The notes under the pieces: model-generated
What the model was told of the DNA's origin: nothing
The model's database searches: none
Seen by the model: the letters and a program-made list of their open reading frames with translations, nothing else
Shown: positions 1 through 8,351 of the stretch, piece after piece
Numbering within the stretch: position 1 is the stretch's first letter
Layout: each line of letters opens with the position of its first letter
Source: an uncultured Rubritalea sp.
GTDB lineage: Bacteria; Verrucomicrobiota; Verrucomicrobiia; Verrucomicrobiales; Akkermansiaceae
Direction: 5' to 3'
Length of the DNA stretch: 64,000 nucleotides
Assembly: GCA_937923145.1 (NCBI GenBank)
Contig: CALAJT010000009.1
Span: 1 to 64,000, forward strand
Program-made: the position numbers and the translations under genes

Positions 1-116
1 TAGAAGTTTTCATTGCCGATGAGTAGCCAACCTGACAGACTCTTGACAGGAAGTATCCAAGACGATGAAGCCGAATTGTAACCCAATGAAGCCTCAGCTA
101 ATCCAATAATAAAAAT

Positions 117-241
117 GCCTAACAAGTCGCAGTAGCCAATCCCAGACGGCACCTGTATCCGCAGTTTTTACACTACTATAACCATTAACCAAAAGTCTAT
201 GTTCGCCCTCCGTCTGTGATGGCTATGCTAGGACGTTCGCC
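117..241. other. Integron attC recombination site (complete)
   Basis: The site opens with an inverse core GCCTAAC (117-123), which fits RYYYAAC, and closes with a core-like GTTCGCC (235-241). Between them two arms can pair: CAGACGG (143-149) with CCGTCTG (210-216), and TAGCCA (133-138) with TGGCTA (220-225), leaving unpaired bases in the left arm as is usual for attC. The length of 125 bp resembles the long VCR-type sites. The outer bases of the closing core match the inverse core of the next site (527-533) and not this site's own, which is the layout expected when a cassette is inserted between two attC sites. The closing core deviates from GTTRRRY at position 4. No integrase gene is in the window. 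Confidence 0.75.
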
Positions 242-274
242 TAAAAATATGAGTTCATTCCCATTACTCCTAAA

Positions 275-478
275 ATGACCAAGCGTTCTCTTATCCGTTT
301 TGGATGTATTGTTCTCTTAATAGGAATTGTAACCGCTGAATGCATTATTTTAGCAGCTCCAAAAAGTTGGGAAGGTTGGGGATGGAATCCTGCAATTACC
401 CCTGCATTTTGGGTCGTAATAGTCAGTATAATCATCTCGATCCTATGTCTCATCTCAGCTATATTTCAGCCCAAGTAA
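275..478 (+). CDS. Small two-helix membrane protein, probable integron cassette gene
   Basis: This 67-residue protein has two hydrophobic segments, at about residues 8-28 and 42-63, joined by a Trp- and Gly-rich loop. I recognise no family. Its start lies 34 bases after the closing core of the upstream attC, and the next attC begins 48 bases after its stop. It is therefore the single gene of one cassette, running from about 236 to the interrupted site near 530. The gene has no visible Shine-Dalgarno sequence or promoter of its own. Cassette genes usually depend on the integron promoter, and that promoter lies outside this window. Its function is unknown. Confidence 0.6.
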   Translation: MTKRSLIRFGCIVLLIGIVTAECIILAAPKSWEGWGWNPAITPAFWVVIVSIIISILCLISAIFQPK

Positions 479-526
479 ACAGATCTTTTCCCAATAAATA
501 ACCAGCACAATGAAGCTAATAAAAAT

Positions 527-544
527 GGCGAACAAGATGCTGCC
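527..544. other. Left half of a second, interrupted attC site
   Basis: GGCGAAC at 527-533 is the exact reverse complement of the core GTTCGCC at 235-241, as expected for the two ends of one cassette. The bases before it (TAATAAAAATG) and after it (AACAAG) match the surroundings of the first attC inverse core at 106-126. No partner core or right arm follows. The sequence runs straight into the IS110-family element, so the site looks split by insertion or later deletion. Confidence 0.6.
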
Positions 545-1680
545 TTAGATTGTCAACGGTATTTTGATTTATTTGGCTATATGGGTTAAAGGTTTAGGAT
601 GATTCAAAAATCCGCGTTTTTCTGGATTATAAGGCTCTTCGGATTTCAATATTTCATAGATTTGATGGAGTAATTTCCTCATCACTGCTACGGTGATTTG
701 CTTCGATGTTTTGCCCTTTTCTTCTAGTCGATCTGCAAAGTTTTTTAACAGTGGGTTGTGTAATTTAGCGCTCCTTGCTGGCATGTATAATCCACTTCTT
801 AGATTCACTGAACCTACTTTTGTAATGGGTGTTGAACTCCTACCTGAGGTTCCGCTCTGATGATGCTGGGGAGTTAGCCCTGCCCAAGCGGCTAATTGCC
901 TAGCATTCTTAAATAACTCTATGTCTAGCAGCTCTGCGATAACGATATGGCAACATACTTCACCTATTCCTGGGATGCTTCTTAGTAGATCGTCCCACAT
1001 CTTTAGGTTTGCATTTTTGCTGATCACTTTATTGATCTGATTGCGGATAGATCCGATTTCTTTTTCCTGAGCTTTGATACGCCTTTTTAGTGAGCGTAAT
1101 ACGATTACATTAGTGACAGCCTCGCACTTCGTTTTAAGCCTGGCATTATCTCTGGTCATCGAGTCAGCATAACGTGATAGTTCAGTAACTTTCTCATTAT
1201 CAATAGACGGTGGAGTCCATGCGATGAGCCTTTTAGGTTGCGATTCTAGGAATTCTGCGATGAGCTTGGCATCTGCTGTGTCGCTTTTATTACGGCGAAG
1301 CTGCTGGTCTCCATAGGCTTTGATTCTGCGAGGATTGACAAGATAGACGTCTAAAATATTCAGTTCGTAGAGTGCTTTGGCTACTGCTTTTCCGTAATGC
1401 CCAGTTTGCTCCAAACAGGCTGGCAATTGCTGTGGCTCTGCTAGCTTTTTAAGCCACGCGATGAGCTTCTTAATCCCAGCAATGGTGTTATCAAATCTAT
1501 CTGATGCCACTCCAGTAGAACCGATCATGTGGCAGAAAAGGTCTTTCTTTCCGACATCAATTCCTAAAAAGAAGCTTGGTAGTTGTCTTGTAATTTGTAT
1601 GTTTTTCATATCTTGTTCATGGTTGCCTAATAGGTGATCAGAAACGTCTCATTGCGGTCAGTCTCAGTCTCATCAAAACA
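545..1680 (-). mobile_element. IS110-family insertion sequence (ends approximate)
   Basis: The extent is inferred from the transposase gene. One edge is where the attC-like sequence stops (about 545) and the other is before the UbiB-like reading frame starts (about 1640-1695). IS110 elements normally lack terminal inverted repeats and long target duplications, so the exact ends cannot be read from one copy. A 9-base inverted match, GAACAAGAT at 530-538 and ATCTTGTTC at 1610-1618, brackets the transposase gene. The first copy overlaps the attC, so this may be chance or a subterminal repeat. Confidence 0.5.
569..1609 (-). CDS. IS110-family transposase (DEDD recombinase)
   Basis: This 346-residue protein has the two-part structure of IS110/IS1111 transposases. 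The N-terminal RuvC-like DEDD domain shows GIDVGK near residue 17, LEQTG near 66 and KSDTADA near 108. The C-terminal Transposase_20 region contains SIPGIGEVC and a Gly/Ser-rich stretch near residues 255-265 that holds the family's nucleophilic serine. The length is typical and the reading frame is intact, so it may be active. It sits between a half attC site and a truncated ubiB gene. IS1111-attC elements are known to target attC sites, and the position here fits that habit. The non-coding flanks (about 30-90 bp each side) look short for a full IS110 guide RNA, so the element may be trimmed. Confidence 0.93.
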   Translation of the reverse strand: MKNIQITRQLPSFFLGIDVGKKDLFCHMIGSTGVASDRFDNTIAGIKKLIAWLKKLAEPQQLPACLEQTGHYGKAVAKALYELNILDVYLVNPRRIKAYGDQQLRRNKSDTADAKLIAEFLESQPKRLIAWTPPSIDNEKVTELSRYADSMTRDNARLKTKCEAVTNVIVLRSLKRRIKAQEKEIGSIRNQINKVISKNANLKMWDDLLRSIPGIGEVCCHIVIAELLDIELFKNARQLAAWAGLTPQHHQSGTSGRSSTPITKVGSVNLRSGLYMPARSAKLHNPLLKNFADRLEEKGKTSKQITVAVMRKLLHQIYEILKSEEPYNPEKRGFLNHPKPLTHIAK

Positions 1681-1697
1681 GATTCATTCGATCTAAG

Positions 1698-2219
1698 ATG
1701 CTGCTCGGACTTGAAGGCTTTGAGGGCCACGTGATGCCTTATCTTGTTCTCAGACTCATTCATTTAATTGGAGATCTTGGCGCAGTTACAGATGACAAAT
1801 TCGACCCACAGGCGAGTATTCGCAAACACACTACTAAAATAGCGAGTCGGAGGATGCGAAAGGAACTCACTGCTGGAAATATCATTCCTTTGATTTTGGA
1901 ACTGAAGGAATTTTTGAGTAAGACTCCTGAGCGACTGAATGGTGTATTTGAAAAGCTATCTAAGAACCAAATGTGGTTCAAGGTGGACACTATTGATGAG
2001 CAAGTTTTCTTAAAAGGACTCTACCAAGTGGCTAACAGGATCACTGTTGGACTGATCGTTTCTGCACTGATCATTGGTGCTGCTATGATGATGAATATTG
2101 AAACTCAGTTTAAGGTTTTCGGTTATCCTGGACTGGCTATTCTGATGTTCTTAGCTGCTGCCATATTTGGTTTGTATCTCTTTGTCAAAATTTTCATTAC
2201 TGATGCCAAGGATGAATGA
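1698..2219 (+). pseudogene. C-terminal fragment of a UbiB/AarF-family kinase-like protein
   Basis: The 173 residues resemble only the end of ABC1/UbiB/AarF proteins: a helical stretch, then the linker, then two closing membrane helices at about residues 117-134 and 144-165. Full-length members are about 500-560 residues and carry the kinase-like core ahead of this part, which is missing here. The frame stays open upstream only to about 1638, where the IS110 flank begins, and nothing in 1-560 encodes the missing part. The fragment was probably cut off by IS insertion followed by deletion, or by a rearrangement joining the cassette array to this locus. The assignment rests on pattern recognition of the C-terminal region. 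Confidence 0.6.
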
Positions 2220-3350
2220 TTAGCTCCAGCATTCCTCATCTAGCATCCAGAAGTAGCTTACTAGCTTTATTTCTAATTCTAGGAGTTGATAAATTTTGAA
2301 TTGATTTTCGATCATTTGAGGAGTGATAGGATCGCCTTGTTTAGATTTCAACATTGCGATTTTGGTCTGAGTGTTCTTCAGCTCTCTCCATTTTTTGAGC
2401 ATCATTCTGACTTCATTCCTCATTCCAGATTGTTTTTCTCCAGTGGCTGCTATGTTACTTTGGAATTCTTGAATACCTAGGGATGTCTTGATAGAGTTCA
2501 TTCCTGGCACTACTGGCTTATTTTCTTTGTGTTGTTTACTTAGCTGAGTAGCTAACTCTTGTGAATGTCTGAGTGCTCTCCAGCGTTGCCATTGATGGAA
2601 CTGTGGATCGTTTACTTCTCTGTAGAGAGTGAGGCTATTGTTGGTGTCTTTGAAATCTACATCATAGTATTCAGCGTTGAAAAACTGTCTTACTGAATTG
2701 AGCCAATCTCTCCTGTTTGCTTGGCAGGCTATACGCTTCTTTATAAGTAGATTTTCTAGTTTCGGCCGTCCAACTACGAGTTCTTGGTATTTTTTTAATA
2801 GGCTTTCTTGTTCCTTTATCACTTGCTCCTGCCTAAAAAATACATGCAGTTTGACCATTTGCGTACGCATTGTCTTTTCTGCTGCAACAGCCTGAACGAT
2901 CCTACTCCACTCTTTCTGCTCTAGTGAGTGTGATACATTTTTAAGATCTGTTAGGGACTTGAGACGCTTTGGTAGCTCTCCCACAGGGTTATTGATAGCC
3001 TTGGCTATTTCCTTAGGGTTGAGTGTCTGAGTGGCTGTATTGGAAAGGCTTCTCTTTAGCTCGTGAGTGACATTTTTAACCAGCCCATTATTGGCACTTG
3101 CTTCTGATTGGGTAGTTAGAGCTTTTCTATATTCAGGATTACGTTCTAGCATCAGCTTAGTAGCGTCAGTCCATGAGAGCGTGACCTTCTCGAACGGTGA
3201 CTGTGCTTTTAGCTCACGTGCATAATTTTGACCACGTGTCTGGAAAATTTTATCTAGTTGGTGCTTCACCTCCTTGTGTGCACATTGGCTGAGCAGTCCT
3301 ACTACACATGCCCACAGTATGTAGTGTATACTACTAATCCCGTATTTCAT
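2220..3350 (-). CDS. Lipoprotein with coiled-coil helices, distant resemblance to TolC-type outer membrane proteins
   Basis: This 376-residue protein starts with a hydrophobic leader ending in a lipobox, LLSQC, near residue 22, so it is probably lipidated and anchored to a membrane. A following segment, LSWTDATKLMLERNPEYRKA, resembles the start of outer-membrane efflux proteins, where the first long helix packs into the channel. The rest is charged, helical and coiled-coil-like, but there is no second TolC repeat and no beta barrel is evident. Its stop codon abuts the end of the convergent ubiB fragment. The cdaA gene lies upstream on the same strand, 76 bases away. The exact function is unknown. 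Confidence 0.75.
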   Translation of the reverse strand: MKYGISSIHYILWACVVGLLSQCAHKEVKHQLDKIFQTRGQNYARELKAQSPFEKVTLSWTDATKLMLERNPEYRKALTTQSEASANNGLVKNVTHELKRSLSNTATQTLNPKEIAKAINNPVGELPKRLKSLTDLKNVSHSLEQKEWSRIVQAVAAEKTMRTQMVKLHVFFRQEQVIKEQESLLKKYQELVVGRPKLENLLIKKRIACQANRRDWLNSVRQFFNAEYYDVDFKDTNNSLTLYREVNDPQFHQWQRWRALRHSQELATQLSKQHKENKPVVPGMNSIKTSLGIQEFQSNIAATGEKQSGMRNEVRMMLKKWRELKNTQTKIAMLKSKQGDPITPQMIENQFKIYQLLELEIKLVSYFWMLDEECWS

Positions 3351-3426
3351 AAACCATAGATACGAGTCGGATTAATTTATTCTATCAATCCTTACTATAT
3401 TTATGGGTTAGACATCGAGTTGGTTC

Positions 3427-4284
3427 TTAATCAGGAACCATATCGCTATCGCTAGGATCAAGGCCGTTATCTTCGCTATCCAGTGCTTCGTCAGCATCTC
3501 GGATATCTTGTTCGTTATCGGTTTCTGGTTTTTCATCTGGTATAAATATTTTTTCGAGTTTTTCTCTGAATTCTTTTTCTTCTAACTTTCGTTCTAAGAC
3601 ACCATTCACTGCTATGGAGATAGAGCCTGTTTCCTCACTAACAACAATTGCTACTGCATCGGTCTCTTCAGATATACCGCATGCGGCACGGTGCCTTAGA
3701 CCTAGTGTCCTGTCAGCCATCTCATTTTTACTTAGTGGGAATACACACCCGGCTGAGGCGATACGATCCTTTGCTAAGACCATGCCACCATCGTGTAATG
3801 CTGTCATCGGGAAGAATATTGTGAGGGCTACTTCTGAGGAAAAGAGAGAATCAAGACGGACACCATTATCTGAATATTCTTTTAAGCTGATCTCACGCTC
3901 TAGCGCTATCAGAGCACCTATCCTCTTATGGGATAGCTGGAGTATTGCATCTGTAAGTTCTTCTGCAAATTCAAGTTTATGAGTTTTATTAAACATTAGA
4001 AACCTACTGCTACCTAGTCTAGCTAAGGCTGCGCGTAACTCTGGCTGGAATACGATGACTAGTGCGAAGGCTATACCTAATGCTGAGCGTAGTAGAATCC
4101 ATGCGATGACAGTTAGATTAAACAAATAAGCCATGGTGGTTATCACTGCCAAAATCATGACTACACCTACGAAAATCCTAGCTCCCCTGGTAGCACGGAA
4201 TGTCTTGTAAAGGGTGTAAAGACCTACCCATAGGATAAGAATCTCAATCCCTGCTGTCCAGTGCTCTTCCAAAAACTTCATCAT
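3427..4284 (-). CDS. cdaA: Diadenylate cyclase CdaA (c-di-AMP synthase)
   Basis: CdaA joins two ATP molecules into the second messenger c-di-AMP at the inner membrane. The 285-residue protein has three N-terminal membrane helices (about residues 12-29, 37-56 and 60-80) and then the DAC domain. The two active-site motifs are visible: LHDGG near residue 164, where most members have DGA, and LRHRA near 195. The acidic tail beyond residue 255 (DxxDxDxEDN-type) is not part of the catalytic domain. The usual partner ybbR/cdaR does not follow; a lipoprotein gene does. In many bacteria c-di-AMP controls potassium, osmolyte and cell-wall balance. The gene is divergent from hprK, with about 105 bases between them. 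Confidence 0.95.
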   Translation of the reverse strand: MMKFLEEHWTAGIEILILWVGLYTLYKTFRATRGARIFVGVVMILAVITTMAYLFNLTVIAWILLRSALGIAFALVIVFQPELRAALARLGSSRFLMFNKTHKLEFAEELTDAILQLSHKRIGALIALEREISLKEYSDNGVRLDSLFSSEVALTIFFPMTALHDGGMVLAKDRIASAGCVFPLSKNEMADRTLGLRHRAACGISEETDAVAIVVSEETGSISIAVNGVLERKLEEKEFREKLEKIFIPDEKPETDNEQDIRDADEALDSEDNGLDPSDSDMVPD

Positions 4285-4390
4285 TAGGGTGTGAGCTTAA
4301 CAAAACTACTGTTCTATGCCAGAGTAAATCACACATTTATCAAAGAGAATGCATAGCTAAGAGATTTTTCTTTGGCAAACAGGGACTCAT

Positions 4391-5371
4391 GTGGCTAGCA
4401 TCTACTCTATGAAACGCAAAGTCACTCGTATCTCGCATATTACAGTAGAAACATTTTTTAATGATCACAAAGATGACCTTAGTCTAGAGCTACTCCGTGA
4501 AAACGCGGATATGCAGAGAGAGATCACTGAGCCTGCGACGAATAGAGCAGGACTGGCATTCTCTGGGTTCCTACAGAACTTCGCTCTGGAGCGTATTCAG
4601 GTCATTGGAAATGCCGAAATTTCATACATCAGGACATTAGATTCAGAGACTATGGCTAAGCGCACAGCGGCGATCTGTGAATTAGCGATCCCCTGCTTCA
4701 TCATCTCTCGTGATGCTGATGTTCCTTCTGAATTTATAGATTATATACATCAATATAACATCCCTTCATTTCGTTCTTCATTAAAAACGATGACTCTGAT
4801 CAATAAAATTGCGATCATTCTAGAGAAAACCTTTGCGTTAGAAACTACTGCTCATGGCTGTATGCTGCACTTCCGTGGTATTGGATTACTTATCAAAGGA
4901 AAGAGCGGCTCGGGTAAGAGTGAAACCGCAGTGGGTCTGATCGAGCGTGGCGGAGCACTCATCGCTGATGACCACGTTAGAATCCGAAATGCTAATGGTG
5001 AGCTTACTGCTTACACCGAGGATTTCTCTCGTGGCTTTATAGAGATGCGTGGAATAGGTATTATTAATGTGGCTAATATTTATGGACTCGGATCGATCCA
5101 GCCTGATTCGCGGTTAGACATGATCGTAAATCTTAGACCCTATTCTGACCTGAATGAAGTAGACCGTGTGGGCATCAATCGTAAGACTGAGGACATAATG
5201 GGGGTGAAAGTCCCTTATGTAGATATCCCTGTAGCACCGGGTCGTGACACTGCCCGACTAGTGGCTGTCACTGTGCTAGAGCTACAGCTCAGAAGGCTGG
5301 GATACGACATGGCTGGGGAGTTTAACACCCGATTAAATGAGAAAATAGCTGCCAATAGTGACAATATTTAA
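4391..5371 (+). CDS. hprK: HPr kinase/phosphorylase
   Basis: HprK phosphorylates and dephosphorylates Ser46 of HPr in response to metabolic state. The 326-residue protein has the N-terminal Hpr_kinase_N domain, a P-loop (GKSGSGKS, residues 170-177), and the downstream signature around EMRGIGIINV. The last residues (GEFNTRLNEKI) are typical of the family. The reading frame begins with GTG at 4391; an ATG at 4409 (residue 7, before KRKVTRISH) is also possible. Its substrate HPr is encoded 127 bases downstream and enzyme I after that, so the three form one functional block. Confidence 0.97.
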   Translation: MASIYSMKRKVTRISHITVETFFNDHKDDLSLELLRENADMQREITEPATNRAGLAFSGFLQNFALERIQVIGNAEISYIRTLDSETMAKRTAAICELAIPCFIISRDADVPSEFIDYIHQYNIPSFRSSLKTMTLINKIAIILEKTFALETTAHGCMLHFRGIGLLIKGKSGSGKSETAVGLIERGGALIADDHVRIRNANGELTAYTEDFSRGFIEMRGIGIINVANIYGLGSIQPDSRLDMIVNLRPYSDLNEVDRVGINRKTEDIMGVKVPYVDIPVAPGRDTARLVAVTVLELQLRRLGYDMAGEFNTRLNEKIAANSDNI

Positions 5372-5498
5372 ACATTCACAGTAAATCACTTACGTATAAT
5401 TTTGTAAAAACTTAGCTAATCACGAAAAAAATCCCTTCCCCAATATATTTCTAGCGAGTAGAATCAGTAATCAACCTTAAACAATTTTACTCAATCAC

Positions 5499-5762
5499 AT
5501 GCCAACTCAGGAAATCACCGTTACTAACAAACTAGGGATTCATGCTAGACCAGCAGCACAGTTTGTCAAAACTGCCAATTCATTTGATGCAGAAGTCACT
5601 ATCGAAAAAGATGGGGAAGAAGTAGACGGAAAAAGCATCATGGGATTAATGATGTTAGCAGCTGGACATGGCTCAGTATTGATCATCACTACTGAAGGAC
5701 CTCAGGCTGATGAATCCTTGAAAGCACTTATAGATTTAGTCTCTAAAGACTTCGAGGATTAA
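5499..5762 (+). CDS. ptsH: Phosphocarrier protein HPr
   Basis: This small carrier of 87 residues accepts phosphate from enzyme I on His15 (GIHARPA) and is regulated by HprK at Ser46 (GKSIMGLM). Both residues fall at the canonical positions. It lies between hprK and ptsI on the same strand. No sugar-specific enzyme II gene is nearby, which suggests that the set serves mainly regulation here; EII genes could lie elsewhere. Confidence 0.98.
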   Translation: MPTQEITVTNKLGIHARPAAQFVKTANSFDAEVTIEKDGEEVDGKSIMGLMMLAAGHGSVLIITTEGPQADESLKALIDLVSKDFED

Positions 5763-5820
5763 TCCTTTTAGGTCTACTCTACATTCAGCGTAAGGAAGAT
5801 AATCCTCCCAATGCTACTTC

Positions 5821-7602
5821 ATGCCAATGGCACTCTATTCAAGCAACGAAGAAATCATTCTTTCAGGCACCGCCGTATCACCCGGCCTTGTCTTTGCTCC
5901 TGTGCACGTAATTGGAAGGGGTATGATAGCCCCTGATGTATATGAAATAAAGGAATACTACGTTTCTAACGAAATAGATCGCTTTAAAGCGGCAGTAGAA
6001 GTTACCAAGCATCAGCTTAGTGACATTCAGAAAAAAATTGAAGCTATTTCAGGAGAGCAGGAAGCACTCATTTTTGAAGCGCACCTGATGATCTTGCAGG
6101 ATAAATCTCTCCATACTAAAGTAATCAATGGTATTGAGCAGCGTTTGCAGAATGCTGAATTTGTCTATTACGCTGTCATTCAGACTTATACTGAAGCTAT
6201 CCGTAGGATGAATGACCCTTACCTCTCGGAGAGAGCGGTAGATATTGAGGACGTTGCTCAGAGGGTATTAAGAAATTTCATCTCTGCCGAACCTGAGCAA
6301 AAGGCTGAGGAAACTAATCCCGAACATAAGCATATCATCGTCGCCTATGATCTGACACCTTCGGACACAGTTTTGATGGATCGTTCACAGACACTAGGCT
6401 TCGCTACTGAGCAAGGTAGTGTCAACTCACATACTGCCATTCTGGCTCGCTCACTCGGTATACCAGCGATCGTAGGTATACCTGATGCAGTGATGAAGGT
6501 GAGATCTCTGACCCATATTATACTGGATGGATATTCAGGAAAAGTAATTCTTAATCCTAAGCCTGAAACTATCAAGAAATACCGCAAGGTTCAGCGTAAC
6601 AAGCGCGAGCGTGAGGATGGACTTGAGGAGCTTAAGGAGAGTAAGACTCAAACTGTAGATAATCACAGAATCGTGCTTTCTGCTAATATCGAGTTTGACC
6701 ATGAGCTGCCACTTGTGGAGAGAGCTGGTGCTGAAGGTATCGGGCTTTTCCGGACAGAATTTTATCTACTCGGAGGTGGAGAAATCCCTGATGAGAATCG
6801 CCAGACTAAGGTATACTCAGATGTTGCCGCTGGAGTACAGCCACATTTAGCCATCATCCGTACACTAGATGCTGGTGGTGATAAGCTACCAGCTGAGCCG
6901 CTACCAGAGCCAGAGCCAAATCCTTTCCTTGGCTGGAGAGGTATTCGGGTATCGCTAGCTAGAAAAGGTATGTTCAAGGATCAGCTAAGAGCTATTCTCA
7001 GAGCTAGTGTCCACGGCAGATTAGGCGTTATGTTCCCATTAGTTTCTGGTTTGAAGGAAGTTATTCAAGCTAAGGATGTGCTCAAGGAATGTATGGATGA
7101 ATTGCACAAAGAGGACATCCCTTTCAATGAAAAACTAGAAGTAGGAGTAATGATAGAGGTGCCATCGGCAGCGATCATGGCAGATAGCTTGGCTAAGGAA
7201 GTAGATTTCTTCTCCATCGGTACTAACGACCTCATCCAATACACAGTAGCTGTTGACCGGGTGAATAAGAATGTTTCAAGCCTCTACAAGCCGACAAACC
7301 CTGCCGTAATAAGACTAATCCAGATGACTGTGGATGCTTCACACGATAACGGTATCTGGACTGGTATGTGTGGAGAAATGGCTAGTGATCTTAATCTGAC
7401 CCCATTGCTAGTAGGACTCGGGGTTGATGAACTGTCTGTAGGCACTCATCAGCTACCTAAAATCAAGAAGGCAATACGATCTCTCACCCATTCTGACTGC
7501 CAAGCTATGTCTAAGGAGGCACTTAAGGCTAGGTATAGTCACGAGATCTATGAGCTATCTCAGGGAATGGCTCATGATTCTTATCATTTCTTGATCGATT
7601 AG
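5821..7602 (+). CDS. ptsI: Phosphoenolpyruvate-protein phosphotransferase (PTS enzyme I)
   Basis: Enzyme I transfers phosphate from PEP to HPr in the cytoplasm. The 593-residue protein has the N-terminal HPr-binding helical domain, the phosphohistidine swivelling domain with GSVNSHTAILAR (His204), and the C-terminal TIM barrel with GLFRTEF and the active-site Cys in WTGMCGEMA. Domain order and length are typical. ATG codons at 5821 and 5827 are both possible starts and neither has a good Shine-Dalgarno sequence. It follows ptsH by 58 bases and is probably cotranscribed with it. Confidence 0.97.
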   Translation: MPMALYSSNEEIILSGTAVSPGLVFAPVHVIGRGMIAPDVYEIKEYYVSNEIDRFKAAVEVTKHQLSDIQKKIEAISGEQEALIFEAHLMILQDKSLHTKVINGIEQRLQNAEFVYYAVIQTYTEAIRRMNDPYLSERAVDIEDVAQRVLRNFISAEPEQKAEETNPEHKHIIVAYDLTPSDTVLMDRSQTLGFATEQGSVNSHTAILARSLGIPAIVGIPDAVMKVRSLTHIILDGYSGKVILNPKPETIKKYRKVQRNKREREDGLEELKESKTQTVDNHRIVLSANIEFDHELPLVERAGAEGIGLFRTEFYLLGGGEIPDENRQTKVYSDVAAGVQPHLAIIRTLDAGGDKLPAEPLPEPEPNPFLGWRGIRVSLARKGMFKDQLRAILRASVHGRLGVMFPLVSGLKEVIQAKDVLKECMDELHKEDIPFNEKLEVGVMIEVPSAAIMADSLAKEVDFFSIGTNDLIQYTVAVDRVNKNVSSLYKPTNPAVIRLIQMTVDASHDNGIWTGMCGEMASDLNLTPLLVGLGVDELSVGTHQLPKIKKAIRSLTHSDCQAMSKEALKARYSHEIYELSQGMAHDSYHFLID

Positions 7603-7702
7603 TTCATTTGTCTTTCTTAGGCTCTTTAGTAGCTAATTATTTTTGAAAATTAGCCAACGTAGACTTGCACAAAGTAATATCTGGGCTTAATAGGTTGTAG
7701 CT

Positions 7703-8347
7703 ATGAAAAAGCATCATACACATGCTCGCACTCAGATTTTTCCGTTTTTGCGGAATATCGCATTCTTATCCGCAATCCTGCTCACGGTTGGTTGTGAAGA
7801 AATACCAAAGGAAGTAGAGATCACTCATCAACGTGAGCTCTGCAAATTCGACGAAAATGAGGCGCTCCGTGGAGCGGTCAATCGCTTCAAAGCCAAGCAA
7901 CCTATCCACTGGAGACGCTTAGCTGAGACTAAAAATCGAATTCTTAACTACCGAGTCGGAGAAAATACTGAAGTAGCACTCGGGTCATTCAGAGGATCTG
8001 TGAAGTCTAACATCATACGCTGGTATGGGCAATATGGGCAAACCGTTACAGTTCCTAATACTACAGAAGAGCTTAAGCCTGGAATTATGGTCAAGCATGG
8101 AACTATGATAGGCAATTCAGATTATTATTTATTAGATATTAAAGGAAAATTTGAAACAAGTATGGGTGGAGTCACCGTAAAGCAAGATGACTGGAGCACA
8201 GTTGGGATAATTTGTCAGTATAATGACGAGGAACTCATCACCATCAAAATGACAGGACCTACAAGCGAAACCGCCAAGGAGAAAAAGAATCTCATCAAAT
8301 TCGCTGAAGATCTAAAATTCATCACTTTCCCTGAAGACAAACAGTAG
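7703..8347 (+). CDS. Lipoprotein of the cytochrome c biogenesis operon
   Basis: This 214-residue protein has a hydrophobic segment around residues 17-30 ending in LLTVGC, which looks like a lipobox (Cys31), so it is predicted to be lipid-anchored outside the cytoplasm. The remainder is a small soluble domain with ALGSFRGSVKSNIIRWYGQYG and a later Gly-rich strand region. I recognise no named domain. Its stop lies 4 bases before the ResB-type gene and the three genes run together to ccsA, so a role near cytochrome c maturation or the respiratory membrane is likely from context only. Confidence 0.8.
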   Translation: MKKHHTHARTQIFPFLRNIAFLSAILLTVGCEEIPKEVEITHQRELCKFDENEALRGAVNRFKAKQPIHWRRLAETKNRILNYRVGENTEVALGSFRGSVKSNIIRWYGQYGQTVTVPNTTEELKPGIMVKHGTMIGNSDYYLLDIKGKFETSMGGVTVKQDDWSTVGIICQYNDEELITIKMTGPTSETAKEKKNLIKFAEDLKFITFPEDKQ

Positions 8348-8351
8348 AACT

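Noticed and set aside
1-116. Possible tail of another cassette gene before the first attC
   Set aside because: Frames in 1-116 give only short C-terminal pieces (for example ending at 26 or 81) without a recognisable product.
201-207. Second copy of GTTCGCC inside the first attC
   Set aside because: It lies in the loop side without a matching inverse core at the right distance; the outer copy at 235-241 fits the cassette boundary better.
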